Source: an uncultured Oscillibacter sp. (GTDB taxonomy: Bacteria; Bacillota; Clostridia; Oscillospirales; Oscillospiraceae). From it: a DNA stretch of 60,008 nucleotides. Below, one piece after another: positions 1 through 8,719 of this stretch. The notes beneath the pieces are model-generated. The model worked only from the letters and a program-made list of their open reading frames with translations. It searched no databases and was not told the DNA's origin. The DNA is taken from assembly GCA_900551885.1 (NCBI GenBank), contig URXS01000002.1:1-60008 (forward strand), read 5' to 3'. Each line of letters begins with the position of its first letter. The first letter of the stretch is position 1. Both the position numbers and the translations under genes were made by a program.

Positions 1-608
1 TTCTTCAGGGCCATGGCCACCGCCTGGCCGATCTGGTCCGGTGTGCCGCCCCGCAGGTCCACCAGGGCACCCGTCGCCATGGCGGAGGCAGTGCCGATCT
101 CCGCCTGACAGCCGCCGGAGGCCCCGGCGATGCAGGCCCGGTAGCCAATAACAGCGCCGATGCCGGCGGCAACATACAGCGCCCGAACAATGGCCTCCTC
201 ATCCACCGTTCCCCGCCGGAACAGGGGCACCAGTACCGCCGGCAGCACACCGCAGGCGCCCGCCGTGGGAGCCGCCACGATCCGCCGCATGCAGGCGTTG
301 GACTCTCCCACGCACAGGGCCGTGGCGATCACCTGCTGCATATACTCGCCGCACAGGCTCTCCTGTTCGGCGCCGTAGTCCCACATCTTCTGCGCGTCTC
401 CGCCCACCAGGCCGCTGACGCTGCGGCTGTCGCTGCGATAGTTGTCTACCGACTCCAGCATGGCCCGCCAGGCGATGCGCATTTTTTCAAAGGAGGCCTC
501 TGCTGTCACCTGCCGCTCCTCCACATCGGTGTCCAGCACCACCTTCCAGAAGGGCTTCTCCCCCGCCTGGGCCTTGTCAAAGATCTCCTGCATGGAATCC
601 AGCGCCAT
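1..608 (-). CDS. sdaAA: L-serine dehydratase, iron-sulfur-dependent, alpha subunit (partial)
   Basis: Catalytic subunit of the two-chain [4Fe-4S] L-serine ammonia-lyase that turns L-serine into pyruvate and ammonia in the cytoplasm. Reading the minus strand from the ATG at 608 gives MALDSMQEIF and runs open to the window edge, so the C-terminal part is missing. The family signature APTAGACGVLPA is present near residue 105, followed by the Gly/Ala-rich stretch GASGGCQAEIGTASAMA. The gene starts three bases after the sdaAB stop. Its ribosome binding site GGAGGACTGA lies inside the end of sdaAB, so the two are translationally coupled. Identity is secure from sequence and pairing; the Fe-S cysteines lie partly outside the window. 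Confidence 0.93.
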   Translation of the reverse strand, partial: MALDSMQEIFDKAQAGEKPFWKVVLDTDVEERQVTAEASFEKMRIAWRAMLESVDNYRSDSRSVSGLVGGDAQKMWDYGAEQESLCGEYMQQVIATALCVGESNACMRRIVAAPTAGACGVLPAVLVPLFRRGTVDEEAIVRALYVAAGIGAVIGYRACIAGASGGCQAEIGTASAMATGALVDLRGGTPDQIGQAVAMALK

Positions 609-611
609 GGG

Positions 612-1277
612 TCAGTCCTCCTTTTCATAATAGGTGACGGTCTGCACGCCGTACACCGCACGCAGCCGCTCCAGGGCATCGGCGGGCACTTTCTGGTCCG
701 TCTCCACCACTGTCAGGCCGTCGCCCCCCCGGCGGTCCCGGGAGAGGCGCATATTGGCGATATTCACCCCGCTGACCGACAACTCGTTGAGGATCCGGCT
801 CAGCTCTCCAGCCACATCCTGGTGCCGGACCACCAGGGTATTGAACATACCGGTGAAGTTGACCTCCACTCCGTCCAGCCGGTCCACCCGGATCCGCCCC
901 CCGCCGGTGGAAGCCGCCTGGAGCGTCAATTTCTTTCCGTCGGCGGACTCTACCTCCACCACCGCGGTGTTGGGATGGGCATCCCGCAGAGAGACAGTGT
1001 GAAAATGGAAGGTCAGCCCCTGGTTGTCAGCAATGGCGAAGCTGTCGGGGATTCCCAGGTCGTCGGGCTTCATGCCCAGCAGCCCTGCCACCAGAGCCTT
1101 ATCGGTACCGTGGCCTTGGCCGGTCTCTGCGAAGGAGCCATGGAGCCCAATCTCGGCCCGCACCGGCTCCGCCCCCAGCAGTGTCCGGGCCATGCGGCCG
1201 ATACGGACCGCTCCCGCCGTGTGGGAGCTGGAGGGTCCCACCATCACCGGCCCCAGAATATCGAAAATATCCAGCAT
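612..1277 (-). CDS. sdaAB: L-serine dehydratase, iron-sulfur-dependent, beta subunit
   Basis: Beta subunit of the anaerobic-type two-subunit L-serine dehydratase, 221 residues. The N-terminal half carries the hallmark MLDIFDILGPVMVGPSSSHTAGAVR of this family. The C-terminal half (about residues 150-220) is an ACT-like domain (VVRHQDVAGELSRIL..VSGVNIANMRLSR) of the kind that binds serine in related enzymes. I chose the ATG at 1277 rather than the longer frame from 1328, because GGGAGG lies ten bases upstream and the family always begins near MLDIF. It is transcribed with sdaAA downstream and diverges from the amidohydrolase at 1421. Confidence 0.95.
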   Translation of the reverse strand: MLDIFDILGPVMVGPSSSHTAGAVRIGRMARTLLGAEPVRAEIGLHGSFAETGQGHGTDKALVAGLLGMKPDDLGIPDSFAIADNQGLTFHFHTVSLRDAHPNTAVVEVESADGKKLTLQAASTGGGRIRVDRLDGVEVNFTGMFNTLVVRHQDVAGELSRILNELSVSGVNIANMRLSRDRRGGDGLTVVETDQKVPADALERLRAVYGVQTVTYYEKED

Positions 1278-1365
1278 ACGCGCAAAACCTCCCGACCCCA
1301 ATATCCGAAATCCTTTCCAGCGTATCATACTGGCAGAGAATCTTCAAGAAGTTTTCCCGGGAAAG

Positions 1366-1394
1366 TTGACCTTCCTGTCCGCTTCCCCTATACT
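1366..1394 (+). promoter_or_regulatory. sigma-A-type promoter for the amidohydrolase gene
   Basis: TTGACC (1366-1371), 17-base spacer, TATACT (1389-1394). It ends 26 bases before the start codon at 1421. A ribosome binding site AAAGGAGCG follows at about 1405. Confidence 0.7.
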
Positions 1395-1420
1395 GAAAGA
1401 TAAGAAAGGAGCGTGACGCC

Positions 1421-2779
1421 ATGGCTTCCCTGCTGCTGCGCAATCTGAAAACGGTGGTCACCTGCGACGACGCTGACGCTATTCTGGAACACATGGACAT
1501 CTACTGCGAGGGCGGCGTCATCCGGGCAATGGGACCCAATCTGCCCCAAACCGCCGACACCGTGGTGGACGGCACCCATTTTTGGTGCTACCCAGGTCTG
1601 GTGAACACCCACCACCATCTCTATCAGGTTTTCTCCCGGAATCTGCCCCAGGTGCAAAATCTGGAGCTGTTCCCCTGGCTCACCGCCCTGTACGAGATCT
1701 GGAAAGGACTGGATGAGGAAGTGGTCCGCTTCAGCTCTCTCACAGGCCTCGGAGAACTGATGAAGCACGGCTGCACCACCTGTTTTGACCACCACTACGT
1801 ATTCCCGGCAGGGGCCGGAGACCTGCTGGGCACCCAGTTCGCCGCGGCGGAGGATCTGGGCATCCGCATGGTATCCTCCCGGGGCAGCATGGACCTGAGC
1901 CGCAAGGACGGCGGCCTGCCGCCGGACAGTGTGGTCCAGACAGTGGACGAGATCATGCAGGACTCCCTCCGGGCCATCGAAGCGTACCATGACCCTCGGC
2001 CCGGCTCCATGCGGCAGGTGGTCCTGGCTCCCTGCTCTCCCTTCTCCGTCAGCGCCGAGCTGCTGCGGCAGAGCGCCATCCTGGCCCGGCAGTACGGTGT
2101 CCGGCTCCACACCCACCTGTGCGAGACCAAGGACGAGGAGTGCTGGACCCTGGATAACCACGGTGTCCGGCCTCTGGAGTATATGGCAACCCTAGGTTGG
2201 ACGGGTTCGGACGTATGGTATGCCCATGGCATCCACTTCAATACGGAGGAACTCCATGAGCTGGCCCGGACCGGCACCGGCGTGGCCCATTGTCCCATCT
2301 CCAATATGAAGCTGGCCTCCGGCGTGGCCCGGATTCCGGAGATGCTGGAACTGGGTGTCCCCGTGGGTCTGGCGGTGGACGGCTCCGCTTCCAACGACGG
2401 ATCCTCCCTGATGGAGGAACTGCGGGTGTGCTATCTGCTCCACCGGCTCACCTCCAGTGAGAAGGCGCCCTCCGGCTATCAGGTGCTGAAGCTGGCCACC
2501 CGGGGCAGTGCCCGTCTGCTGGGCCGGGAAGACATCGGTCAACTGGCCGTAGGCAAGCGGGCGGACCTGTTTCTGGTGGACGCCCGCCGCCTAGAGCTGG
2601 TAGGCGCCGAGTACAGCCCTGCCGATGTGCTGGCTACCGTGGGTCTCCGGGGTCCGGTGGACTACACCATCGTGGAAGGTAAGATCGTGGTGAAGGACGG
2701 TCGCCTGGTCAATGTGGACGAGGGAGCGGTAGCTGCCCAAGCCCGCCAGGTCTGCGAGGCATATCTGGCCAGGGCGTGA
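1421..2779 (+). CDS. 8-oxoguanine deaminase-like amidohydrolase
   Basis: Cytosolic metal-dependent hydrolase of the amidohydrolase superfamily, 452 residues, closest in overall pattern to 8-oxoguanine/guanine deaminases and the AtzB/TrzN group. Metal ligands are visible: NTHHHLYQ at residues 62-69, LHTHLCET near 232, AHGIHF near 270 and the catalytic aspartate in LAVDGSASND near 319. The C-terminal strand region (TIVEGKIVVKDGRLV) completes the usual composite beta-sandwich. It stands alone with its own promoter, and an inverted-repeat terminator follows 65 bases downstream. The exact substrate (8-oxoguanine, guanine, another amino-heterocycle) cannot be fixed from sequence alone. Confidence 0.82.
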   Translation: MASLLLRNLKTVVTCDDADAILEHMDIYCEGGVIRAMGPNLPQTADTVVDGTHFWCYPGLVNTHHHLYQVFSRNLPQVQNLELFPWLTALYEIWKGLDEEVVRFSSLTGLGELMKHGCTTCFDHHYVFPAGAGDLLGTQFAAAEDLGIRMVSSRGSMDLSRKDGGLPPDSVVQTVDEIMQDSLRAIEAYHDPRPGSMRQVVLAPCSPFSVSAELLRQSAILARQYGVRLHTHLCETKDEECWTLDNHGVRPLEYMATLGWTGSDVWYAHGIHFNTEELHELARTGTGVAHCPISNMKLASGVARIPEMLELGVPVGLAVDGSASNDGSSLMEELRVCYLLHRLTSSEKAPSGYQVLKLATRGSARLLGREDIGQLAVGKRADLFLVDARRLELVGAEYSPADVLATVGLRGPVDYTIVEGKIVVKDGRLVNVDEGAVAAQARQVCEAYLARA

Positions 2780-2843
2780 ATCCCTTCATTCCTCGTCTCA
2801 GTCTGCTCCACGTGGCAGACCAGCAATCTGCAAATTTCTCGGG

Positions 2844-2880
2844 AGCTGGCGGGAATTCCCGCCAGCTTCTTTGCGCTTTT
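2844..2880 (+). terminator. intrinsic terminator after the amidohydrolase
   Basis: A perfect 24-base palindrome (arms AGCTGGCGGGAA / TTCCCGCCAGCT, 2844-2867) is followed by the T-rich stretch TCTTTGCGCTTTT. It separates the amidohydrolase from the fhs promoter. Confidence 0.65.
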
Positions 2881-2947
2881 CGCTGTTCCAGAATCGATTT
2901 ACATAACATTCTCGCATCTCCATCCCTGAATTTTTTCAATTATGCTA

Positions 2948-2976
2948 TGGACGGCGAAGGCAAAACCCTCTATAAT
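2948..2976 (+). promoter_or_regulatory. sigma-A-type promoter for fhs
   Basis: TGGACG (2948-2953), 17-base spacer and a consensus TATAAT (2971-2976), 57 bases ahead of the fhs start codon. Confidence 0.6.
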
Positions 2977-3033
2977 GGCTTCATATCGCGCCCATTCGGG
3001 CCGGAGAAAAACCAACACAAGGGTGGAAACATC

Positions 3034-4716
3034 ATGACAAACAGTATCCCCTCCGATATTGAGATCGCCCAGTCCCACAAGCTGCGCCCCATCACCGAAA
3101 TTGCAGAAACGGCTGGCGTGGACGGCGACTACCTGGAACTCTATGGCCGCTACAAGGCCAAAGTGGACCACCGTCTGCTGCGGGAGTCCACCCGCCCCTA
3201 CGGAAAGCTGATCCTGGTCACCGCCATCAACCCCACCCCCGCCGGTGAAGGCAAGACCACTACTACCGTCGGGCTGGGCGACGCCCTTCGGCGGTTGGGT
3301 AAGAACGCCGTGATCGCTCTGCGGGAGCCCTCCCTGGGCCCTGTGTTCGGGGTAAAAGGCGGCGCCGCCGGCGGTGGATACGCCCAGGTGGTCCCCATGG
3401 AGGACATCAATCTCCACTTCACCGGGGACCTCCACGCGGTCACCGCCGCCAACAACCTGCTGGCCGCCATGGTGGACAACCACATTTACCAGGGCAATGC
3501 CCTGCACATTGACCCCAAGCAGGTAACCTGGCGGCGGGTACTGGACATGAACGACCGGCAGCTCCGCGCCATTGTGGGAGGCCTTGGCGGTAAGGCCAAC
3601 GGCGTCCCCCGGGAAGATGGCTTTGACATCACCGCCGCCTCGGAGATCATGGCGGTGCTGTGCCTGTCCAGCTCCATTGCCGATCTGAAGGTCCGATTGG
3701 CCCGGATCATCGTGGGCTACACCTATGACGGCAAGCCCATCACCGCCGGAGATCTGCAGGCCACCGGGGCCATGGCTGCTCTGCTGCGGGATGCCCTGAA
3801 GCCCAACCTGGTCCAGACACTGGAGGGCACCCCTACCTTTATCCACGGCGGTCCCTTTGCCAACATCGCCCACGGCTGCAATTCCGTCATGGCCACCCGC
3901 ATGGCCATGAAGCTGGGAGACTACGCCGTCACGGAAGCCGGTTTCGGCGCGGACCTGGGTGCAGAAAAGTTTTTGGACATCAAATGCCGCATGGCAGGCC
4001 TGCGGCCCGACGCCTGTGTGGTAGTGGCCACGGTCCGCGCACTGAAGCACCACGGCGGCGCCTCCCTGAAGGATCTGAACCAGCCGGACACGGCGGCTCT
4101 GGAGCGGGGACTGCCCAACCTGCTGCGGCATGTGGAAAATCTGACCCGGGTCTTTGGCCTGCCCACGGTGGTGGCTATCAACCGTTTCCCCACCGACTCC
4201 ACCGCGGAGCTGGAGTTGATCCGGGAGAAGTGCCGGAATCTGGGTGTCCGGGTGGCACTATCCGAGGTCTACGAAAAGGGCGGTCGAGGCGGCCTCCAGT
4301 TAGCGGAGGAAGTGGTCAGCCTGTGTGAGAGCGGCGATGGCCGGTTCACTTTCGCCTATGATGGAGACCAAACCATTCAGGAGAAGCTGGACGCCATCGT
4401 GCAGAAGATCTACCATGGTACCGGCGCAGTGCTGACTCCAGAGGCCCAAAAGCAGGCCCAGCATCTGACGGAGCTGGGTTTCGGCAATTGCCCGGTGTGC
4501 ATCGCCAAAACCCCCTATTCCTTCTCCGACGATCAAACTCTCCTGGGCGCTCCCACGGGCTTCCCGGTAACGGTGCGGAGCCTGAAGATCTCCGCCGGAG
4601 CCGGATTCCTGGTGGCTCTGGCCGGCAACGTGCTGACCATGCCAGGTCTTCCGAAGGTCCCCTGTGCCCAGCAAATCGACCTGGACAACAGCGGTAAAAT
4701 CACCGGCCTGTTCTGA
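3034..4716 (+). CDS. fhs: formate--tetrahydrofolate ligase
   Basis: Formyl-THF synthetase: formate + THF + ATP gives 10-formyl-THF. It is the entry of formate into the one-carbon pool and the methyl branch of acetogenic metabolism. The protein is 560 residues, the usual family length. The ATP-binding P-loop NPTPAGEGKTTTT is at about residues 65-77. Other family blocks are REPSLGPVFGVKGGAAGGGYAQVVPMEDINLHFTGD (written in parts: residues about 105-140), GCNSVMATRMAMKLGDY and AGFGADLGAEKF. The frame is open back to 2776, but the family N-terminus (IPSDIEIAQ) and a GGGTGG element place the start at 3034. The gene has its own promoter and terminator and is monocistronic. Confidence 0.97.
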   Translation: MTNSIPSDIEIAQSHKLRPITEIAETAGVDGDYLELYGRYKAKVDHRLLRESTRPYGKLILVTAINPTPAGEGKTTTTVGLGDALRRLGKNAVIALREPSLGPVFGVKGGAAGGGYAQVVPMEDINLHFTGDLHAVTAANNLLAAMVDNHIYQGNALHIDPKQVTWRRVLDMNDRQLRAIVGGLGGKANGVPREDGFDITAASEIMAVLCLSSSIADLKVRLARIIVGYTYDGKPITAGDLQATGAMAALLRDALKPNLVQTLEGTPTFIHGGPFANIAHGCNSVMATRMAMKLGDYAVTEAGFGADLGAEKFLDIKCRMAGLRPDACVVVATVRALKHHGGASLKDLNQPDTAALERGLPNLLRHVENLTRVFGLPTVVAINRFPTDSTAELELIREKCRNLGVRVALSEVYEKGGRGGLQLAEEVVSLCESGDGRFTFAYDGDQTIQEKLDAIVQKIYHGTGAVLTPEAQKQAQHLTELGFGNCPVCIAKTPYSFSDDQTLLGAPTGFPVTVRSLKISAGAGFLVALAGNVLTMPGLPKVPCAQQIDLDNSGKITGLF

Positions 4717-4743
4717 GAACCCCTGTTACACAAGCATAAACTA

Positions 4744-4797
4744 CGCCCCACTTGTCAGGCAGCATCCTTTGCTGAACGGCAAGTGGGGCGCTTCTAT
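4744..4797 (+). terminator. intrinsic terminator after fhs
   Basis: Arms CGCCCCACTTG (4744-4754) and CAAGTGGGGCG (4780-4790) with a 25-base loop, followed by CTTCTATTGT. The T tract is modest. Confidence 0.55.
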
Positions 4798-4858
4798 TGT
4801 CAGATAGAAAAAACACAGGCAGTATGTATTTTCTAAAAGGTTTTTACCCTGTCTCGTT

Positions 4859-5932
4859 TTAGGCCACAGATGAACGAAGATTGGAAAAGACATACTTCAG
4901 GAAATCAGGGGAGACCGTTTCGCCGGAAGAAGACTCCCGCAGGACCAGTTTTACCGTGACGGGGCTGCTACTTTTCTCTTCCGCAGTCAGTTCCACCGCC
5001 GCTTCCCCATCCGCCACCTTCGGCAGAGGCGGCACCTGATACCGGAAGTAATCATAATTATACATGTGGTTGGGTTCCACCTGGTCGCCAAAGCGGAGGG
5101 TGATCAGCTCGCTGACGGTCACCAGTTGATATCCCTGTTCCAGCAGCCAGGGTACCAGCACCCGGGTTGCCTCCACCGTACTGCCGTAGATACTGTGGAG
5201 CAGAATGACCTGGCCATCCAGATCATCATAACTCTTCACGTGCGCCACCACTTTTCCGGCATCCTTGCTGAGCCAGTCCTGGGGATCGATGGACCAGGTG
5301 ACCAAGGCCCGTCCGGAGGTGGTTTTCAGTATCTTGCTGGAGGAACCGTAGGGCGGCCGCAGCAGTGTGGGAGCCTGGCCCAGTACCTGGATGAATGCCT
5401 CATCTGCCGCCGCCAGATCCGCCTGAATGGCCTCCTGACTCATCTTCCCCAGATTTGCATGGCGGTAAGAGTGGCTGCCGATCTCGCAGCCCATATCTGC
5501 CGCCCGCCGGACGGCCTCCGGGTCCTTGTGCAGATTGGCCGCCACCTCAAAAAACGTGGCCACAGCGTTGTTCTCCTCCAGGATATCCAAGATCTGGTCG
5601 GTGTATTCCGGATGTGGACCATCATCAAACGTAAGGGCCACCATGGGGCGGCAGGGATCCACCACCCGCTCTGTAGCAGGCGCCTCTTCTGTTTCCTGCA
5701 CAGTCCCCGGGAGCAATTCCGTCTCAGGAACCGTTTCCAGGGGTGGTCTTGCCTCCGGATCGTGTTCCGCCTCCAGGGAGGGCTTTGTCTCCGGGCTGGT
5801 ATGCTTTCTCGGTTGGAGTGGAGAAGAAAATGTTTCCTCAGTAGCCAAGGCTGTCTGGCCAATGGCCGTCTGCGGGCCCGCGGCGCAGGCAGCAAGGGAC
5901 AGTACCAGGAGAAGAGAAAAAAGTTGTTTCAT
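4859..5932 (-). CDS. lipoprotein polysaccharide deacetylase (NodB domain)
   Basis: Predicted cell-surface N-deacetylase of carbohydrate esterase family 4, likely acting on peptidoglycan N-acetylglucosamine or another envelope glycan. The 357-residue protein starts with a lipoprotein signal (MKQLFSLLLVLSLAAC, lipobox LAAC). A Glu/Pro/Thr-rich linker follows to about residue 90, then the NodB domain with motif 1 VALTFDDGPH, motif 2 GSHSYRHANL, motif 3 RPPYG, and a C-terminal ILLHSIYGST block. The three metal-binding residues (Asp, two His) are intact. About 75 residues beyond the NodB domain match nothing I recognise. No strong Shine-Dalgarno is visible before the ATG. It is monocistronic between fhs and the macro-domain gene. 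Confidence 0.9.
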   Translation of the reverse strand: MKQLFSLLLVLSLAACAAGPQTAIGQTALATEETFSSPLQPRKHTSPETKPSLEAEHDPEARPPLETVPETELLPGTVQETEEAPATERVVDPCRPMVALTFDDGPHPEYTDQILDILEENNAVATFFEVAANLHKDPEAVRRAADMGCEIGSHSYRHANLGKMSQEAIQADLAAADEAFIQVLGQAPTLLRPPYGSSSKILKTTSGRALVTWSIDPQDWLSKDAGKVVAHVKSYDDLDGQVILLHSIYGSTVEATRVLVPWLLEQGYQLVTVSELITLRFGDQVEPNHMYNYDYFRYQVPPLPKVADGEAAVELTAEEKSSSPVTVKLVLRESSSGETVSPDFLKYVFSNLRSSVA

Positions 5933-6042
5933 GATTGCAGACCCGCTTTCGTCAGATTTCGATTTTATCTTACCGAAGCCAATCAGGGAAATCAGGACAA
6001 AACGGATACAAATAGACGAGAAAGAGTGACAAAAGAAACGAA

Positions 6043-6079
6043 GGGTGACAAAAGAGGACCGCCCTGGTAAGGCGGTCCT
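6043..6079 (-). terminator. intrinsic terminator after the macro-domain gene
   Basis: Arms AGGACCGCC (6055-6063) and GGCGGTCCT (6071-6079). On the minus strand the hairpin is followed by CTTTTGTCA. Confidence 0.6.
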
Positions 6080-6102
6080 GGATGGCGCGATTCATAGGAT
6101 GC

Positions 6103-6639
6103 TCACAGCCGTTCGCCCTTTTCGCCGGCATACCAGAGGTTCCAGGTCTGGCGGTAGATCTCCGCGGCCCGAGAAGTGTGGCACACCATTCGCACCTGCC
6201 GGGGCAGGTCGTTTTCCGCCAGGAAATCCATGATGGTCCGCACTGCCACGGTGGCGGCCTGCGCCATGGGATAGCCGTAGACGCCGGTGGAGATGGACGG
6301 GAAATCCACCGTCTGGATACTGTGGTCCCGGGCCAGGGTCAGGCAGGAGCGATAGCAGGAAGCCAATGCCGCCGCCTCGCCATGGTCACCGCCCCGCCAG
6401 ACAGGGCCGGGGGTATGCAGCACGTACCGGGCCGGCAGGCGATAGCCGGCGGTCAGCTTGGCCTTGCCTGTCTCGCAGCCGCCCAGCTTGCGGCACTCCT
6501 CCAGCAACTCCGGCCCCGCTGCCGCGTGGATGGCACCGTCTACCCCGGAGCCACCCAGCAAAGTGGTGTTTGCAGCGTTGACAATGGCCTCAGCGTCAGA
6601 GCGGGTGATGTCGCCCACCACAATATCGAACCGTCTCAT
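6103..6639 (-). CDS. macro domain ADP-ribose hydrolase (YmdB-like)
   Basis: Single macro domain, 178 residues, of the MacroD/YmdB type that hydrolyses O-acetyl-ADP-ribose or removes ADP-ribose from proteins. Diagnostic motifs are GDITRSDAEAIVNAAN at residues 9-24, GGSGVDGAIH at 29-38 and the phosphate-binding loop SISTGVYGYP near residue 118. No ADP-ribosyltransferase (DarT or SirTM type) lies beside it, so this looks like the housekeeping form rather than half of a toxin pair. It has its own promoter (6683-6710) and terminator and diverges from the gene at 6794. Confidence 0.92.
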   Translation of the reverse strand: MRRFDIVVGDITRSDAEAIVNAANTTLLGGSGVDGAIHAAAGPELLEECRKLGGCETGKAKLTAGYRLPARYVLHTPGPVWRGGDHGEAAALASCYRSCLTLARDHSIQTVDFPSISTGVYGYPMAQAATVAVRTIMDFLAENDLPRQVRMVCHTSRAAEIYRQTWNLWYAGEKGERL

Positions 6640-6682
6640 AAAAAACCTCCGTCCTGCCGCGGTACGCGGCGCTTTTTTCTTC

Positions 6683-6710
6683 AGTATACCGAGCCTCGCG
6701 GGAAAAACAA
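6683..6710 (-). promoter_or_regulatory. promoter for the macro-domain gene
   Basis: On the minus strand: TTGTTT, 16-base spacer, TATACT, about 45 bases before the start codon at 6639. Confidence 0.5.
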
Positions 6711-6719
6711 GAGAAAATC

Positions 6720-6748
6720 TTGTGAGGCGGGGCGAAATGTGCTATGAT
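6720..6748 (+). promoter_or_regulatory. promoter for the 6794 gene
   Basis: TTGTGA (6720-6725), 17-base spacer, TATGAT (6743-6748). It is back-to-back with the minus-strand promoter of the macro-domain gene. Confidence 0.6.
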
Positions 6749-6793
6749 AAGCAGGAAATGCAGACGAGCCCCACGGGAAGAAAGGAGTCTTCT

Positions 6794-7459
6794 ATGGCGA
6801 AAATTGTGCCCTCTTATACTGGAACCCTCCGCAGCCACTCCCTGACACTGCCGGCCTGCATCAGTGAGTGCACCGGCATCCGTATCTTTGGTCGGCGGAT
6901 TAAGTCCCTGGCCTTCTCCACCGATGTGGCCATTATCAAAAACATCAACGCCGACGCCATTATCGCCGTCTATCCCTTTACACCCCAGCCGGTCATCGCC
7001 CAGGCGATCATCAGCGTGTCCGATGTGCCGGTATTCGTAGGAGTGGGTGGTGGCATTACCACTGGTATGCGGTCTGTACGGCTGGCAGTCCAGGCGGAGC
7101 ACCAGGGAGCCTACGGGGTAGTGTTGAACGCACCCACCTCCAACGAGGTGATCCGCCAGATCAAAGAGGATGTAGACATTCCGGTGGTGGTAACAGTAGT
7201 TTCCGCCCACACGGATATTCGCAGCCGTCTGGAAGCCGGAACGGATATTTTAAATGTCTCAGGCGCCGCCGCAACTCCTGAGATCGTGGCGGAGATCCGC
7301 CGGGACTTTCCGGAAGTACCCATCATCGCCACCGGCGGACCTACGGAGGAGAGCATCCTTCGCACCATCCGGGCCGGAGCCAATGCGGTGACATATACCC
7401 CGCCCAGCAACGGCACCCTGTTTGCCAAAATCATGGAAAAACACCGGGAGACCTTCTGA
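6794..7459 (+). CDS. conserved phosphate-binding TIM-barrel-like protein ('hydrolase' family)
   Basis: Cytosolic protein of 221 residues from a family widespread in Firmicutes that is usually labelled only 'hydrolase'. The pattern of alternating hydrophobic strands, with GVGGGITTG near residue 79, DILNVSGAA near 150 and the phosphate-binding-type ending IIATGGPTEESILRTIRAGANA, fits a (beta/alpha)8 barrel that binds a phosphorylated ligand. The substrate is unknown. The ATG at 6794 has AAAGGAG eight bases upstream; the longer open frame from 6458 overlaps the divergent gene and is rejected. It runs into the phosphatase gene with an 11-base gap, so the two are co-transcribed. Confidence 0.75.
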   Translation: MAKIVPSYTGTLRSHSLTLPACISECTGIRIFGRRIKSLAFSTDVAIIKNINADAIIAVYPFTPQPVIAQAIISVSDVPVFVGVGGGITTGMRSVRLAVQAEHQGAYGVVLNAPTSNEVIRQIKEDVDIPVVVTVVSAHTDIRSRLEAGTDILNVSGAAATPEIVAEIRRDFPEVPIIATGGPTEESILRTIRAGANAVTYTPPSNGTLFAKIMEKHRETF

Positions 7460-7469
7460 GGCAGTGAGG

Positions 7470-7931
7470 ATGACAAGAATTCTATTCGTGTGCCACGGCA
7501 ATATTTGCCGCAGCCCCATGGCAGAATTTGTAATGAAAGACCTCATTAAAAAGGCGGGACTGGAAAAACAATTTGAAATCGCTTCTGCCGCCACCAGTGC
7601 CGAAGAGATCGGCAATCCCGTCTACCCTCCCGCCCGGCGGGAACTGGCAAAGCACGGCATCGGCTGCGCCGGACATGCTGCCCGCCGTATCTGCCGGGAG
7701 GATTATGATCGCTACGACTATCTTATCGGCATGGATCGGACCAACCTCAGCTATATGCGCCGCCTGTGGGACGGTGACCCGACAGGGAAAATCCACGCCC
7801 TGCTGGACTTCGCCGGGCGTACGGGGCAGGATGTGGCAGACCCTTGGTACACTGGGGACTTCGCTGCCACCTGGCGGGATGTGTGTTCCGGCTGCCAGGG
7901 ACTACTGACTCAGTTGAAGGGAGAACTGTAG
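7470..7931 (+). CDS. low molecular weight protein-tyrosine phosphatase
   Basis: 153-residue LMW phosphatase. The catalytic P-loop VCHGNICRS (CX5R) is at residues 7-15, with the general-acid DPW motif near residue 130. It removes phosphate from protein tyrosine or arginine residues in the cytoplasm. I start it at the ATG at 7470, which places the P-loop at the N-terminus as in all family members and follows GCAGTGAGG. It is the second gene of a two-gene operon with the 6794 protein, and a hairpin terminator lies 70 bases downstream. There is no neighbouring tyrosine kinase or capsule locus, which argues for a housekeeping role. Confidence 0.93.
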   Translation: MTRILFVCHGNICRSPMAEFVMKDLIKKAGLEKQFEIASAATSAEEIGNPVYPPARRELAKHGIGCAGHAARRICREDYDRYDYLIGMDRTNLSYMRRLWDGDPTGKIHALLDFAGRTGQDVADPWYTGDFAATWRDVCSGCQGLLTQLKGEL

Positions 7932-8000
7932 TTCGAAAATATCTAGGCTTACTGCCAAAGCTCGTAAAAAGAGACAACAGCCATGAATGTTTGGACTGAA

Positions 8001-8040
8001 AAGACTTGTCGCCTGCATCACGCAGGTGGCAAGTCTTTTG
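8001..8040 (+). terminator. intrinsic terminator after the LMW phosphatase operon
   Basis: A long stem of AAGACTTG-TCGCCTGC against GCAGGTGG-CAAGTCTT (8001-8037, with minor mismatch), followed by TTTTGCTCTCC. Convergent transcription from 8691 also ends nearby. Confidence 0.7.
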
Positions 8041-8142
8041 CTCTCCTAATAGTTTTTCAGATATTTCTGCTTTCCATCAATCCTGTTGAGTCACATCATA
8101 TACTGCTCAACAACCAGGAAGACAGCCAGACATCGTCCGCCA

Positions 8143-8691
8143 TTACCGTCCATTTATCACGGTGATCTGGCAGGGCCCCATGGCGGCCAGGGCCATTCGG
8201 TGCGCTTCCGGCGTGACGCCGGCGCAGCGGTCGGTCTCCACCACGATCTCCGCCTCCGGTAAAAAGGCCTTGACCAGCAAGGCATTGGAGAGAACACAAA
8301 TATCCGTACAGACGCCGATCAGCGTAACCTTTTCCACACCGGGTTTTCCCTGTTTGCGCAGATCCTCATCCCTGGCCTTCAGCAGTGCCCCCAGTTCCCG
8401 GCTGCCAAAGGTGGGCTTGTCGATGGGATGGGCAGCATACTCCTGGAGCTGCGGAATGATCTCCCAGCCCTCGGTGCCCCGGATGCAGTGGGGCACCGGC
8501 AGCTTTTTCCCCTCCTGGGTGGTGAGATAGTCCTCCCCGTGGGTATCCCGGGTAAAGAGGACGGTCTCTCCCCGGTTGAGGCCGTCTACCACCCGCCCCA
8601 CCACATAGGGCACGATGTCAAACGCCTCCTGGGTCCCCAGAGCACCAGAGACGAAGTCGTTCTGCATATCCACGACTACCAATACGTCCAT
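8143..8691 (-). CDS. isochorismatase-family cysteine hydrolase, nicotinamidase-like
   Basis: 182-residue cytosolic hydrolase. The catalytic triad of the family is visible: Asp in VVDMQNDF (residue 8), Lys in IDKPTFGS (about 96) and Cys in GVCTDICV (about 140). The DxD/H metal pattern near FTRDTHGEDYL is typical of nicotinamidases, which make nicotinate from nicotinamide in NAD salvage. A distinct amide substrate cannot be excluded. The start at 8691 follows GGGAGGGATCGC; the upstream ATG at 8787 lacks such a site. It is monocistronic with its own promoter at 8720-8748. Confidence 0.85.
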   Translation of the reverse strand: MDVLVVVDMQNDFVSGALGTQEAFDIVPYVVGRVVDGLNRGETVLFTRDTHGEDYLTTQEGKKLPVPHCIRGTEGWEIIPQLQEYAAHPIDKPTFGSRELGALLKARDEDLRKQGKPGVEKVTLIGVCTDICVLSNALLVKAFLPEAEIVVETDRCAGVTPEAHRMALAAMGPCQITVINGR

Positions 8692-8719
8692 ATGCGATCC
8701 CTCCCATGGCATTTTCCTC

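Noticed and set aside
2776..3033. N-terminal extension of fhs and a riboswitch in its leader
   Set aside because: The extension has no homology or ribosome binding site. The leader contains a terminator palindrome and a promoter, not a recognisable riboswitch.
6103..6639. Macro-domain protein as antitoxin of a DarTG-like pair
   Set aside because: No DarT-like ADP-ribosyltransferase is adjacent, and the gene is monocistronic.
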